Shown here piece by piece: positions 33,801-45,800 of a DNA stretch of 64,000 bases. Source of the stretch: Platycnemis pennipes. Lineage: Eukaryota; Arthropoda; Insecta; Odonata; Platycnemididae. Made by a program: the position numbers and the translations under genes. The stretch covers positions 108,889,054 to 108,953,053 of the forward strand of contig OW121846.1 in assembly GCA_933228895.1 (NCBI GenBank), in the 5' to 3' direction. Position 1 is the stretch's first letter; each line of letters opens with the position of its first letter. The notes under the pieces were generated by a model that was not told where the DNA came from, did no database searches, and worked only from the letters and a program-made list of their open reading frames with translations.

Positions 33801-36800
33801 CGGAAACAAAGAACATCACAGCATCCTCCTAAAATTATTAGTTTTTTTAAACATTTGGTTTCAATTTACACAAACATGACATTTTACATCACTTAGTTAT
33901 TCACAGATGAAAGTCTCCATAACTGCCTGATTGAAAAATACTTATTAACTAGATTTATCCTCATATATGCCACTGCAAGAATATCCACAATATCATACAA
34001 AATTCTATTAAATCACTCTCACTGTTAATTGAGCTTTCGGTTGATTTCCCTACATATTGACCGTTAAAATTAAACACTGTTAATGGAGCTTTAAGTTAAT
34101 TTCCCAACATATAGGTACTATTCAAATTAACACTGGATACATATGCACATACAGTGGAAGCCCCATGTCATGAGTACAGCATCTAATGAGAAGCTCGAAA
34201 TAGCGAGGGATGGCCTGGGGATCATTTATTATCCCATGATTTGCATGTAAAATAAATGAGCAATAATGTGGGCAATAAGTTTCTTTTACAGGGCTTGTTC
34301 GATATAGCGAGTAATACACGGCACATTGCGTGCACACAAGCTCTTTCGTGCTAGTCAGAGCTTTCTGGTCTGTGCTGGTCTGGCACTGGTCTGTGTTTCT
34401 CTGTGGCTCTTGGTATTTATTTTACAGCATCAGCTTCCAGCAAGATTAGCAAATATTCTTCTAATATTGAGTAAGTATTTGTTGATGGTTAATATATCTC
34501 ACAAATTTACATTATAATAAAATGTCTTGATAATCCTGAAGGAGTAATTTTTATATCATAGTAGTAGTTAATGTTAGTGTTAATTCTATTCCAATCGGAG
34601 GCAATATCATCAGGGTTTATAGGAGTTTTTCCCTTTCATTTTCCCTGACTTTTCCAGGATTTCCAGACCATTATTAGTGATTTTCCCTGACTTTTGAGCA
34701 CCTGAATACTCCAAGATTTCGGTCATTTATAGAGATAAAAGTGGTAGTGAGGAAGCAGAGAAGTCTAAACTTATGTAAAATTGTAGGTTTATTTTCATAC
34801 TAATCATATGAACTTCCAGTAATAAGAGATCAACAACTTTAAGACCACAAAATAAAAATTATGATTACTTACATTGACAGAAAGGGTTTTAATTGCAGAA
34901 AAATATATGCAAAGAGGGCTAACCTGGCTTTTCCTTCAAACCTGATGTCATGTTAAAGTAGCTCTTTGAATCAATCTTGATTTTTTCTTCCTCACATCCT
35001 TCTACAAATTTAGCTAACAATAAGTGAAATCAAATTTGGTTGAGAATAACTTTTCTGTCACCAGAGGGACAAAGCAAAGCATTCCTGGCAAAAATCGCTA
35101 GCGAATGAAAATGAGATGCGCACACATTTCGCCAATCTTTTCACCAAATAGTGCACGCTATAGCCAGAAAGAACCAGAATAGGGTTGCCTCCACAGCGAA
35201 GCCAGCCTGAGGCCAGTCGTCCCCTCCTTCACCCCGACCTCAGCTCCTATGCGCAGTTTTTGATCTCTTGGCATTTTCAGGTGATAAATTCCAAAATTTG
35301 AACATTTTGCAATTTTTCCCTGACCACACGTTAAATTCCCTGAATTTTCCAGGATTTACAGGTTCCTATAAACCCTGATCATCTCTCCCTTCTTTAATCT
35401 GACGATACACCCTGGAGGACATTAGGGGTGAGAGTTAGTTGGTAACCAGCCAGTTTGGAAGCAGGGCACAAATTGACCGGGATCTTTGGGTAGGGGTGTT
35501 GATGCAAAAGGCTAGGTGTGTTAACACGGTCAAGGATGTGGAACCCTCTCAGTTAAAGAGAAAAGGAATAACGTTGGAAGAGAAGGTGAAAATGATCCCC
35601 GAAAATGAATCAAAAAGTTAAGTAGAAGTGCTGATGCAGAAAAGTTTGGTCATTCTGTCGACAGAAGAACTGACAACTTTTATATAATAACATTTTTTCA
35701 TCATATTTCTTCTTGAATTATTATTCACTGATTCACTTTTCACAGTTTGCCGGAATTGATTGTGAATTAAGGAAAAGCGAAATAGAAATACCCACCCATT
35801 CCCATGTTCTTTTCTCCCCTGGCAATCCCCACCAAGAAAATTCCCGTTTTCCATTCCCTTTGCTCCAAAACAGCTTACTCTCCTCCACCACATTCTTTCA
35901 CATTTGCAAGGAACCCAGCAAAGGATTTCCTTTCCTCCCACTTGCCTCGAAGAGGCAAGTCCCCTTCCCGAGCCCCTTCCCTCCCACCTGCTCAATGGGT
36001 GCAGCTTCCCACACTGGCTCACCAGACCTCACAAGCCCACTTTTGGGCCCCTGAAGTACCCCCTTCCTTGAGGAATCTCTGCACAGGATCTAACACATTC
36101 CAATATTGTTTTGTGGGCATATCTCAAGTCATGATAATAGACCCCAGTCTCCAGTGCCTTGTCCTCCCTCACCGCAGGCATAGCCTGTTGAGGTAGAGCA
36201 GGAGGAAGATAAGATGTGACAGAAGATGGTTTCTGGCCTCACTTGGTGGGACACACTTATGTCCAGGATGGAAGAATTAACTCCGCTATTCCACATGGTA
36301 TAACAGAATTAATTATTCCATGTGTTTACAGGTAATTCCACATGTGGAACAGTAGAGTTTATACACTATTTATACAATTTATATATACAAGTGGAATAGC
36401 AGAGTTAATTCTTCCATCCCGGACATAAGATGTGACTACACTGTATAAGGAATGATTATTTTGATGTTTATTTCCCGCACACATTCCTTGGCCTTGAATC
36501 CCAGCTGGATCAACCTCCGAAGTGAAGTAAGATACTCCAAGATAAAGAGTCTCATAGCTGTTTTCGTGAGGGCGAATGGAGTAATCCCCTCAGTGATGGG
36601 TAAAAGTTGGCAAAGACTTCCAATTCAGTCTTTGTGCCTGGCAAGAACTGGAACTGCAATCCCAGATGAATATCCCTTTGCTTGATTGGAAGCAGAGGAA
36701 GAGCAATACGGTAAAATATTCCACAATTTTTAGCCATATCAAAATTTTTAATGATGCCTGCAATTTAGTGGATGAAGAGTAGGCAACCTTATTTGAATAG

Positions 36801-39800
36801 AGGCACAACTGAAGCTTGTGCAGTAATGTATATTATTGATTTCTAATGTTACCACCCTTGGTAGCTGAAGAAATGCAAAGGAAATTACCATGCTTTCACT
36901 GTTGAAGTGTGTGGCTTGTACAATCAACTTTTGAAAGGAGGTAAACATTAAGCTGAACTCCTTTTTAGCTCTTCTTTCAGATCCTTCGTCTCTGAAACAA
37001 CCACGCAAAGATAAGCTGAATCCAGCGGAGAATTACAGTTGCTATTACGTGAATTTAACAGGCATATCATTATTTTTACAAAATACATGATTGACATAGC
37101 ATCTGTGACAGAATCTTTTCACTGTTTTAGGTTAACTTAGGTCTTATCTTTATGCCTGAAGCGGAGCATACGATTTTCTTTTAGTGGAAATTTATTCCTC
37201 TGAATTCTATACCCGGTGCAGCATCTAATTGCAAATTATCACACAAATGTCAAACTTCCATAATGCATTCCATACATCAATACTAGCTTAAAAATATAAA
37301 TACATTGCTCACGCTTACACGAGTTTTTCAGTAGATATTAAAGTTACATAGAAAAATGCACTATCAAATCTTCATAGGCCTAAGCCTAAACCCCCTGAAA
37401 ATTTTGCAAAGATGCTTGATTTTCTTATATCTGACTCACTGGAAAAAAGTAACAAGTTAGTTGTGAATTTTATGAACCTTGTTGGCATGAATACACATTT
37501 AAAGATACGTTCATTAATTATAACTTCATAAATCATGAAAGTATGTTGCTGGAGTGCATAGATTTCAGGAAACAAAAATTAGCTTCATTTCGATGCTGGT
37601 GACAGATACTCATTCATACGAAATTTGAAGTTACGAAGTGTCGATTTTCTGGTCCCGTTGACTTTGTAATTTCAAGTGTCTACCTTACGGGCAGAGAATA
37701 TGAAATGCCATACCTGGGAGTACTGAAGCTTTCACTTAGAGGAGTTTCATGATCTGTGTAATCAAAAGTTGAAGGCAGATTATACAGGCAATTACTTAAA
37801 TTCAATTCAATAACCATGCTTTTAGGGTGTTGTAAAAAATGAATAACGCATAGAGGGCGCACAGGTGGTGTCCTTGATGTACAGGTTGGTCGGGCGATCA
37901 TTAAAGCAGTAGTGGTTCAAGCAGCTGGTTGTCTTATTGCATGGGTCTGCCTATCCTCGAATACCACATGGTGGCAGCGGTAAAAAAAAGTTTTCTAGTT
38001 GTCCTTTTGTCGTAATGGCTTCAAATAATCAATTTGAGGCATCGGCCCAGGGATCGTCGATGGACTGGTGTGGAAATCTCGCCACGAACTGGGGGATTTT
38101 TAAAGAAAAATTCTCCATTTACGTAGAAGCTTTTCTTAGTGATAGGGCGACAGATAAGAGAAAAGTGGCACTTCTCCTATATTATATGGGAGAGAGGGGA
38201 CACGAGATATTTAGGTCATTTGACCTAGGCGAGTCAGATCGGGTGAATTTGAACACTGTTTTGACAAAGTTTGATACGTATTTTATCCCGGCAAAGAATG
38301 TGACATATGAACGTCATAAGTTCTTCAGTAGACATCAGCTGCAGACTGAATCATACGAAAGTTACATGGCAGCTCTGAGAAATCTAAGTGTTTCTTGCGA
38401 TCTAGGCTCTTTGAGAGACGAGCTAATCAGAGACAGATTTGTTAGTGGAATTCTGGACAAGGAGGCCAAAGCGTGTTTGTTGAGAACGTCAGATCTCACT
38501 GTTAACAAAGCATTGAGTATATGCCAGGCTAAAGTGGTTGCTGATTTGAGAGCTGATACCCTACAAGTTAAGCAAGAAGAGATTCAGGTGAAAGAAGAAC
38601 CGGTTGAGGTGGATGTCCTGGAGAAGAAGTACGATGAACGAACCAGGGGGGACCGAGGCAGACGATGGTTTGGAAGACCATCTCCCAGCAGCTGTTCGTC
38701 AGGTAACCGGTTTCAACATGCAAGCAGAGGTCTTCTATCACAGCCGAGGAAGTGCAGTAGGTGTGGACTATCTCATGACATTAATAGATGTCCAGCCTTT
38801 GGTAAGCGCTGTTTTAAGTGTCAGGTGCCTAATCATTTTGCCAGCATGTGTAAAAGTGTGATACCAAGGGAAGTAAATGAAATCAATTTCAAAAGAAAAA
38901 ATTCGAATAGTGATGGTGAATCGGACGATGAAAATTTTTTGATCAGTGTGATCAGTAATATCGGCAATAAGGTTGTGTGGACTGAGACTCTTTTGATCAA
39001 TAATTTTAATGTACAAGTAAAAGTTGACACTGGTGCTGAATGTAATATTATGTCGCTCAGTCAGTTTGTTAATTTGAAAGTAAACCAGCAAGTAGTTAAA
39101 CAAACTAAAGCCTCAATTATATCGTTTACAAATGGGAAAGTTAATGTAGTCGGTTACTGTTTTTTGAGTTGTATATTTAAAGGGTGCACTTATCATTTGA
39201 AATTCTATGTTGTCAATAGTGATTGTGTTAACATTATTGGTTTACAGAGTTGTTTAATGTTAGGGTTAGTAGCTAATACTATTTTGGACAATGGCATTTG
39301 CCATAATGTGATAGATAAACAAAAAATAAGGCAACAGGTTAATACACTCAATATTGAAAGTGAATACTTGGAGTTATTTGATGGGGGGCTAGGTCTTATT
39401 CCGGTCACCATTCACATAACAGTTGATCTACTAGTTAAACCAGTGGTTCTTCCACCAAAAAAAATCCCTTTTTCATTGCATGAAAAACTTAAAATTGAAT
39501 TGAATAGAATGCAAGATTTAGGAGTCATTGAACCGGTGACCACACCAACAGATTGGGTGAGTCAGCTTGTGATTGTACAGAAGAAAAATGGCAATATTAG
39601 GATCTGTTTAGACCCAAGACCTCTAAATCGAGCAATAAAAAGATCACATATTCAGTTTCCTACTTTCGAGGAAATATCTTTCAAACTTAGGGGTGCCAGG
39701 TATTTCACAAAACTTGATGCAAACTCAGGATTTTGGATGCTCCCATTGGATGAATATAGTTCTCGGCTATGCACATTTCAGGCAGGACCCTTTGGCCGCT

Positions 39801-42800
39801 GGAAATTTAAACGTCTTCCTTTTGGTCTTAATTGTGCCCCAGAATTATTTCATAGAATTGTGTCACAAATTTTTGAGAATATTGAAGGGGTGGTTACATT
39901 TCAAGATGATGTATTATGTTATGCAGACTCTCTGCAGAAACTAAAAGAAACTGTGTCCTTAGTACTGCGAAGGGCAAAGGAAAACAGATTCAAATTTAAT
40001 AAAAATAAATGTCAATTTAATGTAACTGAGGTAACATATCTTGGTCACAAATTTAGTGCTGAAGGTGTTAGGGTTGACGATGAAAGAACAAAAGCCATTA
40101 GTAATATGGAACCCCCTAAAAATAAAAAGGGTCTACAAAGGATACTAGGAATGTTTAATTATGTTTCTAGGTTCATACCAAACTTCTCTGAAACTACTAA
40201 ACCATTGAGGGAACTTCTAAAAAATGATTCAGTATTTGAATGGAATGGTTCATTGAATGAGTGTTTTGAACAATTGAAGAGTAAGCTAATTAAATCCCCT
40301 GTATTGGCCTACTACAATCCCAATAAGCCCTTAACGTTGTCTGTGGATGCTAGTCAGTGTGGGCTAGGTGCAGTATTGATTCAAAATAATAGGCCTATAG
40401 CATATGCTTCAAGGGCATTAACTGAGACCCAGACAAGGTATGCTCAAATTGAGAAAGAAATGCTAAGTATATTATTTGGGTGTGAGAAGTTTAGACAATT
40501 TGTCTTTGGCAGATGGGTAAAGGTGGAGACTGATCATAAACCATTAGTCTCGATTTTTAAGAAGCCACTTGATAAAATACCAGTACGTCTGCAGAGAATG
40601 ATGCTTCAACTTCAGCCTTTCACGTTGGAGGTTTCCTATAAGCCGGGAAAATTACTATATATTGCAGACACATTATCAAGGGACTTTAATGTTCATAGTG
40701 TGGATGAGCAGTTTGATTTTGATAAAGACATAGAATTGCAAGTGAATATGTTAATTGATAATTTTCCTATGACCGAGAATAACTGGGAATTGATAAAAAC
40801 AAAAACCATCGAAGACACAGTGTTATCAGGGTTAAAGAATAAAATAAGATGTGGTTGGCCCAGGTATAAGAAAGTATTAAGTGATGAGTTGAAGCCATTT
40901 TTTTATTTTAAAGATGAGCTTAGTATTATTAGAGATATTATATTTAAAAAGGATAGAATTGTAATTCCCAGTTCACTTAAGTCTGAGATGTTAGAAAAAC
41001 TTCATGTTGGTCATCCTGGAATAACTCGGATGAAAGATAGGGCCAGATCCACTTTATTTTGGATTAATATGAATAAGGAGATTGAGGATTTTGTGAAATC
41101 ATGTGGAACATGTGCTAAATTCCAAAACAATAAAACAAGTAGTCCATTAATATGTCACGAGGTTCCTGAGTTGCCTTGGTCAGATGTCGGGGCAGATACC
41201 TTTGAATTGGACAATAGGAACTATCTGGTAGTGGTGGATTATTTATCTAATTTTATTGAGACTACCGAACTACATGACATTAAAAGCAGTACTGTTATCT
41301 GCAAACTGAAATCAATTTTCAGTAGGCATGGAATTCCACATAAGTTATATACTGATGGGGGGCCCTGTTTTGCATCTGCAGAATTTAGGAGGTTTGTTGG
41401 TGATTGGAATTTTGGTCACTACATGTCTAGCCCTCATTATCCCAAGTCCAATGGAAAGGCTGAGTCTGCAGTTAAAACTGTAAAAAATGTACTGAAAAAG
41501 GCACGGGATTCAGGAGATGATCCATACCTAGCACTCTTAAGCCTGCGCAATACCCCAAGAGGAAGTGTACCTTCACCAGCCAACATTTTAATGTCTAGAT
41601 CATTGAACACCAACATTCCAGTGTGCTTTGAGTCGCTAAAACCAAAAGTAGTAATTAAAAAGGCAAGAGATGAATTAATTAAAACTCAAAAGAAAATGAA
41701 AGAACAATATGATAGCCATGTTCACGCAGAACAAAGGTTCCATGTTGGGGATGGAGTCTCTTTCCAAAAGTCGCCCAAATCATTATGGAGCCCTGGTCAA
41801 ATTGTAGCTCAGTCTCCTGAACCTCGTTCCTATATTGTCAGAGACTGTGGAGGGAAGGAGTATAGGAGGAATAGTATTCACATTTCCCCTCGGTGGTCAG
41901 CCACCAAGTCCAATAGTGGAAGTCCGCTGATGGAAGGTAACCGAGATCCAGAGGAAATGTTTTTAGAGAAACTGGATCAGTATCATACAAGATCTGGTAG
42001 AATAATAAATAAGACTAGGTTGTTTGAATCATAAGAATTGATGAAATCTGTTGGTTATTAGTGATATTTATTGTTATTATTGTCATGAAATTTGTTGGTT
42101 ATTGGTGCTATTTATTGTAATTCTTGTTACTTATTGTTGTTATTTGTTATCTACCATTTATTATTATTGTGGTTATTTATGATCCACCATGTTCTGAGTT
42201 TTTTGGTGCTTATCGTTATTATTGCTATTCATTTATTTATTTTTGTGATTTGCTTTATCCTCTTGCATAAGATGTTAAAAAACTGAGGAGTGTACGTGTT
42301 GTAAAAAAATGAATAACGCATAGAGGGCGCACAGGTGGTGTCCTTGATGTACAGGTTGGTCGGGCGATCATTAAAGCAGTAGTGGTTCAAGCAGCTGGTT
42401 GTCTTATTGCATGGGTCTGCCTATCCTCGAATACCACATAGGGGAAACAGTGTGTGAGGGGTGAACAGAATTAAGACAAATACATAGAATATATGCTCGA
42501 AAAAACAAATCTAATGGACTAAGATAGAATATCACCAACAAAGCTAAGCTTATGATTTTAAATGCTAATATTCAACTACCACCAACTTCTGAATTTTGAA
42601 ATCACAATACCTTATAGGTGAGGTTTTCACAGGCATCATCCACTGATGAATTGACTATTGGATACACTGACATGGCCATTGAAGCTGCTTTCACGAAGAA
42701 TGGGAGGTATGTGAGTTTTATTCCTTGAGAATTTGCTATAGGTTGAAGCTGGCTGCGGACTTCAATTAATTTACTAACATTTATTTCATCACTATATACA

Positions 42801-45800
42801 AAATGTGGAATTTTCTGAAAGAAAATGATGTGAATCATTAAAAACGGATTTCAATGCAACTAATACAATAAGAAAATATTATAAAACCACACCTTCTTGA
42901 AGAATCTGAAAATCAAAAAAATATTACATTTATGGACTTGCCAAGAAAAAAGTATTATTATGCTACCAGCCAAATGTCACACCATTCTATGCTCACTAGA
43001 TATGATATTGTTCTGAGTCAGCCAGATAAGGCAGGTCTCAAAAAATTGATAACACTTCCCTACAACTGAATACACCTAGATCTCTTCTTAGCTCAGTGCT
43101 CTTCCATCCTCTCTTCACCCCAACCACATAGCTAACCCCTCCTTAACATTCTCCCTCTATTAGTGCCATTAGAACATCTTTTCTCCCAACTTCCTTCTCC
43201 ACACAATTGCTTTGCCTACTAAATTCCTAGTAACTTCCTACCCTCGCTAAAATGTCCAACACATTTCATTCTCCTTTCTACCATACTTCTCTAAACTAGA
43301 ATACTCCAGGTAAGAAACTTAACCTAGGTTTTTAAAATTTATTTACTCTACATCCATGTCTCTTTGCTCCTATGAGTGAATACCACCTTTTCCATAATTC
43401 TCTTCCGAACTTCATGGATGAAATGACCATTTTTTGGTACTATTATCCAAGGCACTAAATTGTTTCTTCAACTCCACTCTTCACCCTCTAACTCCAAAAC
43501 ATCTTTAAAACTCCCACTCCTTCTAACTTCCCCCTCCCAAAAACTCCCACAGCCTCTCCATGCACACAATCCCTTAAACCCATACCGAAAGACCGTCACC
43601 CTATCCCTATATCCAGTGCATTTGTGCCTTACTAAAGCCACAAATCCACTGCTAATATATTTCTTTCACCTCCCTCCACTACTTATAAATGCCCATCCAA
43701 TCTATCTTATGTATTGAAATCAACCAAGCCCCTCCCCAGAACTCCTGCTGCTCTCAATATCTCCCTACCCTCTGCATGCCAAAGACCAAAGGGCAACAAA
43801 GCCTATCCAACTTTCAAAACACCCACTCACCCTCTCCATTTCCATCCAATGCCCCAACATTGCCTCCCTCCCACCTCCTCCTCCTGTATCTCCAGCCATG
43901 TGATACAACACCTACATTTGTTCTGGGTCTGCCAGATAAGGCAGGTCTTGAAAAATATAAAATAATTCACAACATTCCCCTTCAGCTGAATACACCTTAA
44001 ACTGGCCCAGTGTTCTTCATAGGCAAATTCTCCACTTTCCTCAACCTCCATATTATAGTATGTGTGACCTCCATAGTATAGTATTTAGCAGTGAAGCCAT
44101 CAAAACTGATGACGACACATCGGTTTTATGCCAATGAGCGAAGCTAAAAATCACACATGTAGCCAAGTTTTTTAACCAACTTACAAGGTAAAGAACAATT
44201 TATTGTCACTATACTGAATTACCCAGCAAGAACTTCAGCCCATTTGACTGGGAATTCTACTCCATGGAAATGTAATGCATAACTTATAGCTTGCGGCACA
44301 AGATTTTAAAGGCAAAGGTAGACAGTAATGTATTTGTCCCACATCTTGAAGGAATTCGTAGCAAGTTCTCAACTATGTGCTCTTATGACCACAAACTCAA
44401 CCCTCTCCCTGATTATTCTCTCTAGCTATATTAATAAAGTTGGTCTCTTTTTACAAATGGTTATGCATGTGAAGAAGCAACATAAAGTTTATGGGTGAAA
44501 TGAGTTGCAGATCTCTCTATCCCATGAGACCCCCTATGACAGGTTTATAGGAATTGAAAAACTGATTTGAAGAAGTTGACTCTGAAAAAAACACATACCT
44601 CTGGGTTCAAACTTTGATCCCTCTGAATCTGATAATTTATCCATGACATAAAAAATCATCAAATATACTGAAATAAATGTGCTAAACCATAAACATAAAT
44701 CTTGGTTCACCTACATCCTCCTCTTTAGTTTGCATTAGACTCAGCATCTTTTAACGATTCACTCACTCACCTAGCAGATTATAAATTTTAAATTAATTTG
44801 CTTAGAAATTCTACGCTGAACTATAGCCATCATTTCTGCTTTGTAACAATACAGTTCTTCCTCATAATATTATGTTCACCCTCAACACATTTTATTGTTC
44901 ATGGGCATCCATCACAAGGAAATCGTCATTTCTTCTCACAAAGCTTAAAAATTACTTATGACACTGACTATCACTTTATTTCAAAACATAAAGCCCATGC
45001 ATTCATAAAATCACTCAACCATTCACATCATAACTATGATATGAATTTGATTGGCATGGTAATTAGTAACTGCCTTCCTAACATTAGATTTCTCACAGAA
45101 GGCTTTTTCACTAGAGATGAGGCTTTTTCACTTATAATGCCATGCACAATACTATCATAGTAAATTTAGCTAGACCAGCAGCATTTTTAATATCAGAGAT
45201 ATGCCTGTCGGCGTGCCGAACATGAATTCATATGTCACCGAAACAATTTTAAAGTTTCTCAAGCTAAACCCTACAAGTCCACTTCCTACCATTCATCCTC
45301 CATAATATCAACTTCACAAACCCTTATTACACCTTATTTATCATGTTTTATATGTTTTTCTGAAGAAAATGACAAAATATGACAACACATCAGGAGCCCA
45401 TGCTCCTGCTCTATGCTTGGGAATAGGAAAATTCTAATTTTCACGACACAAACCACTCGAATTAGGCAGGACACCACATTATATCACCTGCTGGGTGATA
45501 TAATGTGGTAATTCATCATACTTGAATTATTTCTCACAAATGCTAAACTCCGCAGAGAACTATGAGGAAAGGAAAATACACACCACATGATAGCAGAGCT
45601 CACATTAGCAATTCTTGTGCGAATTTTGCCATCACAGACACTGCCAAGTTTACAATGTACCTCGATATAACTCACTCAACCATAATAACTTTATTGCATG
45701 ACACTTTTTCACTTGATTCACTGCAATTGAACTTTTTAGTGAGGAATTTTCATTCCCATGTTCCATGAGCAGTCACTTGCACAACTCATGGCGAAAGCTC

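Larger units (their letters stand above)
34575..36955 (+). mobile_element. Repeat family B, copy 1 (two internal insertions)
   Basis: 34575-34610, 35378-36220 and 36437-36955 match the continuous stretch 49735-51125. A broken frame at 35540-35620 reads [20 protein letters not shown], a CENP-B-like HTH, so the family is probably a decayed pogo-group transposon or its derivative. Downstream are C-rich and TC-rich non-coding parts. The insertions at 34611-35377 and 36221-36436 are absent from the second copy. Confidence 0.8.
37828..42438 (+). mobile_element. Intact Ty3/gypsy LTR retrotransposon (probable Mag clade), 4.6 kb
   Basis: LTRs at 37828-37968 and 42297-42438 differ by a single A in a poly-A run. 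Target duplication TAGGG at 37823-37827 and 42439-42443. Primer-binding site follows the 5' LTR, and one uninterrupted gag-pol frame fills the body. The very short TG...CA LTRs, two Cys-His knuckles and a single ORF suggest the Mag/CsRn1 side of Ty3/gypsy (inference). It sits in DBT intron 6, opposite to the gene. Probably inserted recently and possibly still active. Confidence 0.97.

Noticed and set aside
35713..36196. 113- and 130-aa Pro/Ser-rich ORFs (also 50166-50587)
   Set aside because: They lie in the non-coding part of repeat family B and differ between the two copies by frame-changing indels.
37937..38014. Upstream start of the gypsy polyprotein at 37937
   Set aside because: It begins inside the 5' LTR and crosses the primer-binding site; the Met at 38015 is more natural.
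43460..44000. Several long Ser/Pro/His-rich ORFs
   Set aside because: Low-complexity C/T-rich DNA gives open frames in several registers; no domain, no splice support.
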